A stretch of DNA of 54,466 bases, taken from assembly GCF_004136575.1 (NCBI RefSeq), contig NZ_NOIQ01000016.1:1-54466 (forward strand), given 5' to 3'. The translations under genes and the position numbers were made by a program. This document shows, piece by piece, positions 32,599-41,253 of the stretch. The notes under the pieces were generated by a model, which saw nothing but the letters and a program-made list of their open reading frames with translations, did not search any database and was not told the DNA's origin. The DNA comes from Rothia koreensis (GTDB lineage: Bacteria > Actinomycetota > Actinomycetes > Actinomycetales > Micrococcaceae). The stretch's first letter is position 1; every line of letters starts with the position of its first letter.

Positions 32599-35500
32599 AT
32601 GTCCCGGTTGCACGCCAGAGGCCACCGCACTTCTCCGCCGTCGTCGTCCGTGGCGTCGGACGGCACCGAACGACGCCGCCTCACTCGCCCACGCTGGATC
32701 CGCACCGTCGCTTCGCTCGCCTGCGCCGCGATGCTCGCCTTCGGTTCAACTCCAGCCATCGCCGGGCCCGATGACGGCCTCCGGGTCGCCACTCGGGCTC
32801 ACATCGACTCGCCGAAAACGTTCTGGGAGAACGGCGGCTTCTCTCTCAAGAGCGAGGATCACGGTGCGTCGTACCCGCTCGACGACGTCGTCGCCTGGGT
32901 GGGCAAGGGTTGGGGAACCAACGACCAGAACCAGTACCAGTTCCAGGTGCCCGACAATCCACGTCTCACTTTCTTGGGCACGCCCGGAGACACCTGGTAC
33001 ATGGCCCCTGCAAACCCGTGGGGCAATCACGACCCGATCTGGTGGGGCTTCGGCGCGGACACCGACATCCCCGTGGACACCTTCCGGGACGGCTCCTTCT
33101 TCCTCGACCTGCTGTCTGTGGACGGCCCGGGACGCGTGGAGATGCTCAACTACATGCCCCACGAAGAGGGCGACGCCGAAGATCCGATGGATGTGAGTCG
33201 GATTCTCAGTTCCTCCGTCGACGGACGCCGTTCCGGCCGCCTCACCGCCGGCCAGCACACCCACAATCAGACGCTGTTCTCCCGTCCTGGTCGCTACGCA
33301 CTCACCTACCGAGCGGTGGCCCGCGGGACGGATGGCCGCACCATCGAATCCACACCGACCACGATGAGAATCCAGGTCGGCGGCCAGCGACCCAAGGCGA
33401 AACCGCAACCCTCGACCAAGGAACGCTTCGACGCCGCACCGGACGGAGATATCGGGAAAACCTCATACGAGCTGTCGGTCGCGCCACGAGCGTCGAAGGA
33501 AATGGACGGGGATGAGAACCTCAGCACCATCTCCTTCGACGCCGGCACGGACACCGAGGGCACGCTCACGCTCTACGACCAGGGGTACTTCCTGACCGAC
33601 GTCGACGTCCACCACGGAAAAGCCGCGTGGGACGAACTTCTGGGGTCGCAGCGATCCGTCCTGCAAGGAGTATTCACCCCCAACGACGGATCCTCCCCAC
33701 GCTGGATCAGCCCGACCCTGCCGTATGTTCCGGGCGAATCGGCGAAAGTCACGTCGCCCCAAGGCCACGGGACGTGGCCGACGGCGGAGCCGGACCCCGC
33801 GAACACGCCATTGCCCACCGAGCGTTACACGCCGGAGTCGGGCGACTACACTCTCCAGGTCGAACCTGCGGAAGCCTCCGGATTCACCAAGGTGACGACC
33901 CGCTTCCGCGACCCGAAGATTCGAGGCCTGGTGACGGGCGGAATCTACAAGACCCCCGAGGCCCGGTACCCCACATCGGTGTTCTCCGACTACATCGAGA
34001 ACGGCGTCGCCGTCGCCTACTACGAGACCGACTTCCTGGCTCCGACCAGCCAATTCCGCATGTCCGTCTACCCCCACCCGGATATAGACGCTTTCAAGGG
34101 GACCGTGACGCTCGAGGAGCCGGTCACGGCCGACCTCAAGGTCACCAGGCCAGGAACGCTGACCATCGACGCCGCGGGCGGCTCCACGGAGAAGCCCGAA
34201 CCGACGCCCGGACCATCGCCGGAGCCGTCGCCCATTCCTTCCCCAGAGCCGTCGGCCACGCCGACGGAACGACCGACGTCGACGCCAAGTCAGAGCCCAT
34301 CCCCCACCGAGGATCCCGGACCGACCCCATCGACTCCGACTCCGACATCGCCCTCCGCCAGCCCGGAGCCAACGACGCCGAGCACGGACGGCACCCAGAA
34401 GTGCGAGGACCCCGGTCTCGCCCGGCGGCTACCGATCGACAACGGCCACGTGGACATCGTCGGCAAGACTTCCGACGGCGGCCTCAACATCGCACTCAAG
34501 GATGAAACCCGGCAGCACAGCACCACGACGGTCGAGAGGGAAATCGACGACGTGAAATTCGTCGTGGGCGAGAATGCACGACACAAGCGTCACGGCGCAG
34601 GAATGATGTCCCACGAACTGGACTTCTTGGGACCGGAGAACTCCGTGTTCTACGGGATGCCCCAGACCCAGCAAGAAGGGGTGCTTTGGCCGGGATACAA
34701 CACCCAGGACGTCGATTTCGGCGCCCTGACCGAGGACGGCGTCCGTCTGTCGATCGAGCCGAAGCGCATGCCCCGCGGGGCCAATTTCGGTCTCTTCACG
34801 ACCGATTACATTGGTCGCCCCTCGGTGCTGATCGGTTCGACACAGCAGAAACACGCGCTGAGATCGACCTTCGCGACGCATGTCCACGCGAACTGGGCCT
34901 TCACCAAGCCGGGAACGTATGCCTTCGACGTCGCCTACTCAGCAACCCTGAAGGACGGAACACCGATTTCTTCGAAGAAGCAATCGCTCATTGTGGTCGT
35001 GGGAGAACCCGAGACCGACGATTGCGCCTCCGCACCTGACGACGGGCACGCCCACCAAGAAGGCATGGGCCCCGGAACTGGTGGACACGACAATTCCGGA
35101 CGTGGTCGCACCCAGCACGACGACGCCGGGCGGGAGCCTCCTGGACGGGTCGGCTCCCCAGAGGGCGACGTCGCCGACAAGGAGCCGGCCGTCGGCCAGG
35201 GGAACGCCCCGGCCAACGGCCAGGGGAACGCCCCGGCCGACGGCCAGGGGAACGCCGGTCAGGGTGCGGACGCGAAGAATGGGGCCGTTGCCGAGGTGGG
35301 CCACCGTGAGGACCATGGGTTCGCGACAAGCAACGCAGCCCGCGGCTCTTCCGCGTCGAATCCGTTTGGACCCGGAACCGCTGCGGCTCAGGCTCAGAAT
35401 TTCGGGTCCCCGGAAAGGACCGTTCAGTCATCGGGGTCTGGGACCAATGAATCCTCAGGGCGCCGCCCTGGAACAGGAACTCTCGCGGCGACCGGGTTGC

Positions 35501-35625
35501 GAGGCCAATTGATCTCGGCGCTTGCTCTCTGTGCAATAGCAGGCGGTATGGCACTGATCGTCATGACCAGATACCGCCGTGGCAAGACCTCCCGGAACAC
35601 GTCGGCGCCCACGGCGGAGAACTGA
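32599..35625 (+). CDS. Large cell-wall-anchored choice-of-anchor M repeat protein of the metal ABC locus
   Basis: Surface protein, 1008 aa. Signal peptide to about residue 55 (ends AIA). First anchored-repeat domain about 61-260, with PGDTWYMAP and QHTHNQTLFSRPGRY (His220, His222). A middle region (270-520) lacks the His motif. A Pro/Thr/Ser linker (about 527-597) follows. A second full domain (about 600-800) runs from GHVDIVG to THVHANWAFTKPGTY. Then a His/Gly-rich part and short GQGNAPA repeats. The end is a sorting signal LAATG (962-966), a membrane helix and a basic tail, as for class E sortases. The start is the ATG after GAGAAAGGACAGC. Belongs to the ABC-transporter-associated surface repeat proteins; metal binding is inferred. 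Confidence 0.85.
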   Translation: MSRLHARGHRTSPPSSSVASDGTERRRLTRPRWIRTVASLACAAMLAFGSTPAIAGPDDGLRVATRAHIDSPKTFWENGGFSLKSEDHGASYPLDDVVAWVGKGWGTNDQNQYQFQVPDNPRLTFLGTPGDTWYMAPANPWGNHDPIWWGFGADTDIPVDTFRDGSFFLDLLSVDGPGRVEMLNYMPHEEGDAEDPMDVSRILSSSVDGRRSGRLTAGQHTHNQTLFSRPGRYALTYRAVARGTDGRTIESTPTTMRIQVGGQRPKAKPQPSTKERFDAAPDGDIGKTSYELSVAPRASKEMDGDENLSTISFDAGTDTEGTLTLYDQGYFLTDVDVHHGKAAWDELLGSQRSVLQGVFTPNDGSSPRWISPTLPYVPGESAKVTSPQGHGTWPTAEPDPANTPLPTERYTPESGDYTLQVEPAEASGFTKVTTRFRDPKIRGLVTGGIYKTPEARYPTSVFSDYIENGVAVAYYETDFLAPTSQFRMSVYPHPDIDAFKGTVTLEEPVTADLKVTRPGTLTIDAAGGSTEKPEPTPGPSPEPSPIPSPEPSATPTERPTSTPSQSPSPTEDPGPTPSTPTPTSPSASPEPTTPSTDGTQKCEDPGLARRLPIDNGHVDIVGKTSDGGLNIALKDETRQHSTTTVEREIDDVKFVVGENARHKRHGAGMMSHELDFLGPENSVFYGMPQTQQEGVLWPGYNTQDVDFGALTEDGVRLSIEPKRMPRGANFGLFTTDYIGRPSVLIGSTQQKHALRSTFATHVHANWAFTKPGTYAFDVAYSATLKDGTPISSKKQSLIVVVGEPETDDCASAPDDGHAHQEGMGPGTGGHDNSGRGRTQHDDAGREPPGRVGSPEGDVADKEPAVGQGNAPANGQGNAPADGQGNAGQGADAKNGAVAEVGHREDHGFATSNAARGSSASNPFGPGTAAAQAQNFGSPERTVQSSGSGTNESSGRRPGTGTLAATGLRGQLISALALCAIAGGMALIVMTRYRRGKTSRNTSAPTAEN
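35194..35256 (+). repeat. In-frame 24-bp tandem repeat
   Basis: The unit GGCCAGGGGAACGCCCCGGC plus CAAC occurs about 2.6 times and encodes GQGNAPA(N/D). It lies in the wall-spanning part of the surface protein, where copy number may vary between strains. Confidence 0.85.
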
Positions 35626-35630
35626 CCCCC

Positions 35631-35682
35631 GCCCCGGGGCGCGTACATGCCCAATAGGGAATGTACGCACCCTGGCCGGGGC
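35631..35682. terminator. Bidirectional terminator between convergent genes
   Basis: Nested arms GCCCCGG / CCGGGGC and GCGTACAT / ATGTACGC fold into one long hairpin between the surface-protein gene and the convergent permease gene. Confidence 0.6.
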
Positions 35683-35694
35683 AGTCATCCACGC

Positions 35695-36594
35695 TTATGA
35701 GGCATGGGAATCGCCGCCGGCCCCCAGCGTGGACGGAGCCGGCGATGCAGCGCGGGAAGAAGCAAGCCCACGCAACGCGGTGAGTGTCCAGCACACCAGG
35801 AAGGCCGCGACCATGGTCAGAACGATCGTGCCACCCACCGGCAGGTCGATCGACCAGGAGATATACAGACCCGTCGTCGCACACACCGCGGCAAAAACGG
35901 GAGAGACAACCATCATGGTGTGGAACCGCGTGCACATCAGACGCGACGCGGCGGCTGGGATGACGATCAGGGCGAGCACCAGGACGTTGCCGATGGTCTG
36001 CAAGGAAACCACCACGCTCACGGTCACGACGACCGAGAGCAGAATGTCCAGTGCCAAGACCGGAAGCCCCATGGCTCGTGCGGTCTCCCGGTCCACGCCG
36101 ACCGCCACGATTTCCTTGTCGAACAGGGCCAGCACCACGATCAGCGCGGCCCCGGCCACGGCACCCCACAGAACGTCGCGCTCCGAAACCCCGACGATCG
36201 AGCCGAAGAGAAAGTCCTCGACCGACCCCGAATATCCGGGCGCGCGAGAGATGATCACGATCCCCAGAGCGAAGGCGCCCGCGAAGAATATGCCGATCAC
36301 GGAATCTTCCGAGAGCTTGCGATTCTGGCTGAAAATTGCAACCAGCACGGCGGTGAGCACCCCCGCGATGATCCCTCCGAGCATCATGTTCCCGCCGACG
36401 ACGAAAGCCACGGCCAATCCCGGGAAAACCGAGTGCGCCACGGCGTCCCCGATGAACACCATCCCGCGCATCACCACGTGACAACCCACCACGCCGCAGA
36501 CCACGGACGAGATCACGACCGCGGCCAGGGCACGCAACAAAAATCCCAGGTTGGGATTGAAAAGGTCTTGCACGAATTCCCACGGGGCAATCAT
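35695..36594 (-). CDS. Anchored-repeat-type metal ABC transporter permease (ZnuB-like)
   Basis: Membrane subunit, 299 aa, ABC-3 family for Zn/Mn import, with about eight hydrophobic segments. Motifs include GCHVVMRGMVFIGDAVAHSV (the family hallmark near the N-terminus) and IGNVLVLALIVIPAAASRL. The start is the ATG overlapping the ATPase stop (ATGA). The frame is open further upstream but only as a shadow of the ATPase gene. It is the last gene of the five-gene operon that starts at the Zur-like divergent promoter. Confidence 0.92.
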   Translation of the reverse strand: MIAPWEFVQDLFNPNLGFLLRALAAVVISSVVCGVVGCHVVMRGMVFIGDAVAHSVFPGLAVAFVVGGNMMLGGIIAGVLTAVLVAIFSQNRKLSEDSVIGIFFAGAFALGIVIISRAPGYSGSVEDFLFGSIVGVSERDVLWGAVAGAALIVVLALFDKEIVAVGVDRETARAMGLPVLALDILLSVVVTVSVVVSLQTIGNVLVLALIVIPAAASRLMCTRFHTMMVVSPVFAAVCATTGLYISWSIDLPVGGTIVLTMVAAFLVCWTLTALRGLASSRAASPAPSTLGAGGDSHAS

Positions 36595-37352
36595 TCGGGT
36601 CTCGCTTTCGTCGTCTCTGCGGCCTGGCGGGGCACGGAATCTTCTCGGCCTCGCAACCAGGCGTTGAGGTACTCGGGACCGACGTCGGCGGGGTCGACGT
36701 CGAGGGCAATGCGGCCGCGCAGCCCACAGATGCGGGAACAACCGTCCAAGGCACCCAAGACGTCGTGCGTGCTCATGACGATCCCCAAGCCATCGGCGGC
36801 AAGCTGCCGATACAGTTCGACGAGCATGTCCTGAGTCGGCACGTCGACGCCGGTGAACGGCTCGTCCAGCAGCAGTACCTTGGGCTCGTTGGCCAAGACC
36901 CTGGCCAGGAGGACGCGTTGCCGCTGCCCTCCCGAGAGTTCGCCGATGGGACGACGTCGCAATCGCCCCAGGTCGGCACGTTCGATGGCCTGGTTGACCC
37001 GGCGCCAGTCGGCGACACGGGGCCTGCGCAACCACCCCATGCTGCGTGTCCGGCCACTCATCACGGCGTCCTCGACCGTCAGCGGAAAATCCCAGGCGAA
37101 GTGGTGTTTCTGCGGAACGTACCCGAGGACGCCTCGCACCCTCGAGGCGTGTTCTCCGTCCACGGTGATGTTCCCGCCCGCCCGAGGAATCAGCCCGAGG
37201 ATCGACCGGAGCAACGTGGTTTTTCCGACCCCGTTGGGGCCGATCAACGCCACGAATTCGCCCGACCGCACGGTCCAGTCGAGATGGGTGATGATGTGCC
37301 GGCCCGCGAGTCGGACGGTGAGGTCATCGACGGAAAGCCGTGGAGCCGTCAT
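36591..37352 (-). CDS. Anchored-repeat-type metal ABC transporter ATPase (ZnuC-like)
   Basis: ATPase, 253 aa, of the Zn/Mn ABC family. Walker A is GPNGVGKTT (residues 38-46), signature LSGGQRQR, Walker B LLLDEPFTGVD, and switch His in VMSTHD. YVPQKHHFAWDFPLTVEDAV is typical of metal importer ATPases. Both ends overlap neighbours by 4 bp. Energises import together with the permease and the SBP of this operon. Confidence 0.94.
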   Translation of the reverse strand: MTAPRLSVDDLTVRLAGRHIITHLDWTVRSGEFVALIGPNGVGKTTLLRSILGLIPRAGGNITVDGEHASRVRGVLGYVPQKHHFAWDFPLTVEDAVMSGRTRSMGWLRRPRVADWRRVNQAIERADLGRLRRRPIGELSGGQRQRVLLARVLANEPKVLLLDEPFTGVDVPTQDMLVELYRQLAADGLGIVMSTHDVLGALDGCSRICGLRGRIALDVDPADVGPEYLNAWLRGREDSVPRQAAETTKARPE

Positions 37353-38353
37353 GGCCGACGCTCCTCGACCGATGCGGCCTCTTTCGCTCGTCGGCCGCGC
37401 GCACTCACCCAGAACGCGATTCCTCCGCCGAGCAGAATCACGGATCCGGCGCCCACCATGATCATGGTCGCGGTATCGGTGCCCTTGTCCGCCCCCGAGG
37501 ACGGTCCCGCGGATGCGCCCGAGGACGCGTCGGCCTGGCTCGCGGGCTTCGGTTCACCAAGAGCCTTGGCCCGGGCGAAAACGGATTCGACATCCGTGGA
37601 GTCCCCGACGGCGAATTGCAGGCGCTGCGTGTCGGAGACCTCGGTACCATCAGCGAGTTTGGTATGTGCACGAACAGTCACGAAGTAGACCCCAGGACGG
37701 GTGAACACCCAGTTCGCATGGGTGTGGCTGTTCTTGGGGACCCAGATGTCCTGGCCGGCGTCGTCCGCCGAATTCCACAGCACCTGGGGGCCGGCAAAGT
37801 TGCCGTTCTCCAGATAGAGGCTGAACTGGCCCGGCCCTTCCACGCCCTCCATGGACAGGGTCGCGCCCGTGCCGAGTCGGCGCTCGGTTTCTGGGTCCTG
37901 GGTGTTCCACCCCGGCCACACGACGCCCGACTTCTCGGTCTGCGGCACCACGTAGACCTCGTCCCCCGGGTTGGCTTGCACGAAGTCGTAGGCGGCGTCC
38001 TCCGGCTTGGGAAGCAGCGCGGCGTCTCCGGATTTCAGGACGACGTCTTCCGGCGACCGCCAGACAGGCTCGGCGTCGTGGTCGTCATGAATCATGAGCT
38101 TCCACTGTCCGTCGACGAATTTGGGGCCGATATCCACATGTCCCTGGTCGATCGCGACGTGGCCGTGGGCGATCTGCTCCTGGTCGGATATCTGTTGTTC
38201 GAGAGCCTTTTCCTCGACGGTCTTCTCGGCCGGCCCCGTCGGTCCGGTCGACGACGGCGGTTCGGCGAACGCCGAGGATGGGCCACCGAGGGTCAGGGCA
38301 AGGGCCAGGGCAAAGGAGGGAAGGATGCGGATGTGCTGGTTTCGAAAAGTCAC
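37349..38353 (-). CDS. Membrane-anchored choice-of-anchor M protein
   Basis: Exported protein, 334 aa. The start chosen is a GTG with AGAGGA six bases upstream; an ATG eight codons earlier has no ribosome site. Signal peptide ends near SSAFAEPP. One anchored-repeat domain follows, from GHVDIGPKF through NPGDEVYVVPQ and WPGWNTQD to the metal-motif candidate SHTHANWVFTRPGVY and LQFAVGD. After a Ser/Ala-rich spacer there is one C-terminal helix and a basic tail, with no LPxTG-like signal, so it is likely membrane-held. It sits between SBP and ATPase genes, and the latter overlaps its stop. Presumed step between wall and SBP in a metal relay (inference). Confidence 0.85.
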   Translation of the reverse strand: MTFRNQHIRILPSFALALALTLGGPSSAFAEPPSSTGPTGPAEKTVEEKALEQQISDQEQIAHGHVAIDQGHVDIGPKFVDGQWKLMIHDDHDAEPVWRSPEDVVLKSGDAALLPKPEDAAYDFVQANPGDEVYVVPQTEKSGVVWPGWNTQDPETERRLGTGATLSMEGVEGPGQFSLYLENGNFAGPQVLWNSADDAGQDIWVPKNSHTHANWVFTRPGVYFVTVRAHTKLADGTEVSDTQRLQFAVGDSTDVESVFARAKALGEPKPASQADASSGASAGPSSGADKGTDTATMIMVGAGSVILLGGGIAFWVSARGRRAKEAASVEERRP

Positions 38354-38405
38354 TGTATTCCTCTGGGTGCAGTGCATGGTGGGTCGGGTTCGGTCGATCG
38401 GGAAG

Positions 38406-40013
38406 CTATTCCCGGAGGTGATCCGTGATCGTGCGGGCGTTGTGGCGCATCATGTCCTCGTAGTTCGGGGCCTCGGCGTCCAAGGTGTCGGAATAGAGCT
38501 GCGCGACGCGCACGCCGGCGTCGTCAGCAACCTGTTGCAGAACATTGCCGCGGCCTGTCGTCCCCTTGTCCACGAAGACCGCCGGGATGTGCAGATCCCG
38601 GATGGCCCGCGCGAGCCGTTGCCGCTGTTGGAGACCCGGCTCGGTCCCGGGGACGGGGGCGACGAAGCCTTCGACCTTGAGACCGTAGTGTTCGGCCAGG
38701 TAGCCGTAGCCGTCGTGAGCGGTAATGAGACCGCGCCTGGATTTCGGGAGCGAGCCGTACGCTGCGCGCAGCTCCTGCTCGAGCCGGTCCAGGCGCTCCG
38801 AGTAGTCATGGGCGTTCGCTTGGAACGCGGAAGCGTACTCGGAAAATACCTTCGCCATGTGGTCACGCATCACCTGCGCGGCTGCCTTGACGTTGGGGAC
38901 GGCGTGCCAGAAGTGGGGGTCAATGTCTCCGTGGACGTGTTTGCCCAATACGGCCTGGGCCAGGAGATACATCTGGTCTCCGGGTCGCCCCAGAAACCTG
39001 TACTGACTGCCTCCCGGGAGCTCTTGGAGCGCTTTGGCCGGCACGACGACGACCGTCGACGCGGGGTCGTACTCCCGAGGCCCGTTCTCCGCATCCGCCC
39101 GGAGCACGATGACGCGCCGGGCGACGTCGGCCGTGATGTCCGCGTGTCCGCCGTCCAGAACCTGCGCATCCGGTCCCAGAGCCAAGGCGGCCCGATTGGC
39201 GTCAATGCCGACCGCAAAGTGCACGACGCCGGTCGCGATCGTCTCGCCGCGGAAGACCGCCCGCAGCTCCATGGAGTAGCGTCCGGGCTCCGTGAAAGCC
39301 CAGGACAGGTGCGTATGGGCCTGTTGTGGCAACTCCATCGCGCCGAGCTGCCCGACAGTGGGCTCTCCCTCTGCGAAGACTTTCGCCGAGCCACAACTCC
39401 CATGTGTGCCGCCGCCACGTCGGGCGCCCTCGGCCGCGGAGTCGGCGACTCGCGTCACGCGGCCGAAGGTTTCGGTGACGAAAGCGGCCGTTCTGCCCGG
39501 TCCCGTGATCGCGGTGGTTTCGAGCGTCACGAATCCGTCCTGGTCGCCCACGCTTCCTTCGACGCGCATTCCGAGCCACACGGTGTCCAGCGACAAGTCT
39601 TCGGTCATCGGCCGGAGCACCCCGCCATACTTCTCGATGTTCTCGGCGACCGGGATGGGAGCGCCTGCCCCGTCCGGAAGATTCGCGCTCACGGTCCGCA
39701 GCAGTTTTTGCTGTTCGAGCAACATTCCGTTGGTGAAAGCGAGATCCGCGTACGCCAGATCGCGAATATTCCGCAGGCTCGGTTCGTGGGAGTGAGGATC
39801 CGCGCCCGAGGGAACCAAGGACGTGACGGATACGTGGTCACCCCCGACGCGACGTGCCACATCGGCGAGGATCGGCGTCGTGACGACGACGTTGACGCGT
39901 CCCGACTCGGAGCGCCGCACATGTGCCGCGGACCCACGGGCGCCGCCGGAGCAACTCGTCGTCGCGAGCAACCCGAGGGCGCCGAAGGCCTTCAGTGCGC
40001 TCCTGCGCTTCAC
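38406..40013 (-). CDS. Anchored-repeat-type metal ABC transporter SBP with inserted repeat domain
   Basis: Lipoprotein, 535 aa, nearly twice the usual ZnuA length. Lipobox TTSCSGG (Cys21). The SBP core supplies ADPHSHEPS (73-79) and, after a ~220-residue insertion, DIDPHFWHAVPN (about 363-374), LITAHDGYGYLAEHYG (432) and the late VFVDKGTT region. The inserted part is a choice-of-anchor M domain with its halves in reversed order: first GPG...AHTHLSWAFTEPGRY (His233, His235), then GGHADITAD...RPGDQMYLLAQ. The start is the GTG overlapping the upstream stop (GTGA). Binds Zn or Mn by family; zinc favoured by the Zur-like boxes. Confidence 0.88.
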   Translation of the reverse strand: MKRRSALKAFGALGLLATTSCSGGARGSAAHVRRSESGRVNVVVTTPILADVARRVGGDHVSVTSLVPSGADPHSHEPSLRNIRDLAYADLAFTNGMLLEQQKLLRTVSANLPDGAGAPIPVAENIEKYGGVLRPMTEDLSLDTVWLGMRVEGSVGDQDGFVTLETTAITGPGRTAAFVTETFGRVTRVADSAAEGARRGGGTHGSCGSAKVFAEGEPTVGQLGAMELPQQAHTHLSWAFTEPGRYSMELRAVFRGETIATGVVHFAVGIDANRAALALGPDAQVLDGGHADITADVARRVIVLRADAENGPREYDPASTVVVVPAKALQELPGGSQYRFLGRPGDQMYLLAQAVLGKHVHGDIDPHFWHAVPNVKAAAQVMRDHMAKVFSEYASAFQANAHDYSERLDRLEQELRAAYGSLPKSRRGLITAHDGYGYLAEHYGLKVEGFVAPVPGTEPGLQQRQRLARAIRDLHIPAVFVDKGTTGRGNVLQQVADDAGVRVAQLYSDTLDAEAPNYEDMMRHNARTITDHLRE

Positions 40014-41095
40014 ACGGAGCGGCGGGCACGACGGATCGTTCGGACCACGAGGGCACCGCACACGGTGAACGTGATTCCGAACAGGGCACAGACGATCATC
40101 GCGTCCTCGCGCGGACCTGTTTCGGCCAGCTGCCCAGGGTTCTGCCCGGCGGCGTCGGCATGACCTCCAGCCGCACCCTTCGATCCGCCTCCCGTGGCGA
40201 CGCCGTCAGCCGTCGTGCCCTGCGACTGGTCCCCGGCCCCGTGCTGGGCGGCCTGGTGCCCTGGACCGGAGCCGGCAGGACCGCCGTGTTCGGCGCTTAC
40301 TCCCCCGGTGTCCTCACAATTCTGCGTGGCGGAAGCGACGGTTCCGGGGTTGGCCCTGGCTTCCTCGACTGCCTGATCACCGACGGCGAACCGCAACATG
40401 CCCGTGGCCTTCACCTGCCGACCGTCCTTGAGGTTCACCGAATACGAGACCGTGGCCGTGTAATGACCGGGCTGCGTAAAGACCCAGTTGCCGTGCTGGT
40501 GTGTATGGAGGGGCACGCGGTAGGACTTCTGGCCCTTGGTGGAGAAGACATCGGTACCGGGCGAACCGAAATTTCCGGACAGGAATACGCTCATGTCACC
40601 GGGCCCGTCGAACGAGTCCAGGGTCATGGTCACGTCCCCATCGGCGTGCTCGGCCAGACCCTGGTCCTGGGTGTTCCACCCGAGCCAGGGAACGCCGGCA
40701 ACCTGGGTGGCCCCGATCATGAACACGTCGGAACCCGCCGGGGCGATCTTTTCCATGCCCGCCGGCATCTTCTGCTTGGCGGACGCGTCGCTCAGGGCGA
40801 AGATCAGGCTCTCATTGCTCTTCCACGAGCCGGGTGAGGATCGGTCGTCCTTGACCACCGCATCCAAGGCATCGCCCTTGAGCCGAGCACCGAAGTCGAA
40901 GTGTCCGTCATCGACGACCTCGGCCGATGCGGTCGCCGCGGGACCCGATACGCATGGGGCGCCCTGGCTCGCGTCGTCGGCCTGAGCAGGAACAACGAAC
41001 GAGGATCCGGCCACGGCCAGCCCGAGGACACCCGCCGCGAGAGCGAGGGACAGGGACTTCGGCGCTCGAGCAGAACGCCTGTTCTGACAGGTCAT
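40010..41095 (-). CDS. Cell-wall-anchored choice-of-anchor M protein, first gene of the metal operon
   Basis: Surface protein, 361 aa. Signal peptide ends near PAQADD. One anchored-repeat domain: GHFDFGARL, PAGSDVFMIGATQ, VPWLGWNTQDQ, DGPGDMSVFLSGNFGSPG, then LHTHQHGNWVFTQPGHY. It is followed by a His/Gly/Gln-rich wall-spanning part. The sorting signal is LAETG (323-327), then a helix and a basic tail, a class E-type (LAxTG) signal. The ATG follows GAAGGAAGAAGC. It is the first gene downstream of the divergent Zur-like promoter, and its stop overlaps the SBP start. Confidence 0.88.
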   Translation of the reverse strand: MTCQNRRSARAPKSLSLALAAGVLGLAVAGSSFVVPAQADDASQGAPCVSGPAATASAEVVDDGHFDFGARLKGDALDAVVKDDRSSPGSWKSNESLIFALSDASAKQKMPAGMEKIAPAGSDVFMIGATQVAGVPWLGWNTQDQGLAEHADGDVTMTLDSFDGPGDMSVFLSGNFGSPGTDVFSTKGQKSYRVPLHTHQHGNWVFTQPGHYTATVSYSVNLKDGRQVKATGMLRFAVGDQAVEEARANPGTVASATQNCEDTGGVSAEHGGPAGSGPGHQAAQHGAGDQSQGTTADGVATGGGSKGAAGGHADAAGQNPGQLAETGPREDAMIVCALFGITFTVCGALVVRTIRRARRSV

Positions 41096-41173
41096 GCTTC
41101 TTCCTTCTCATGGGAGGTGCGAGTGGGGTGCCGATCGGCGCGATACCGGGGCTACTCAGCAGTAAATCTTAAC

Positions 41174-41188
41174 TGACTATCATTCTCA
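41174..41188. promoter_or_regulatory. Zur-like box 2 in the divergent promoter
   Basis: TGACTATCATTCTCA fits the Zur consensus TGAAAATCATTTTCA at 11 of 15 positions and is close to palindromic. On the minus strand it overlaps the -35-like TTGAGA (17 bp from TTTACT). It lies between the five-gene metal operon and the plus-strand surface gene, so it could silence both when zinc is high. Confidence 0.65.
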
Positions 41189-41253
41189 AATGTAGCTGTG
41201 CTCGGATGTGCATCCCATCAAGCCGAGCACTCGGAACCACCGGAAAGGACCCC

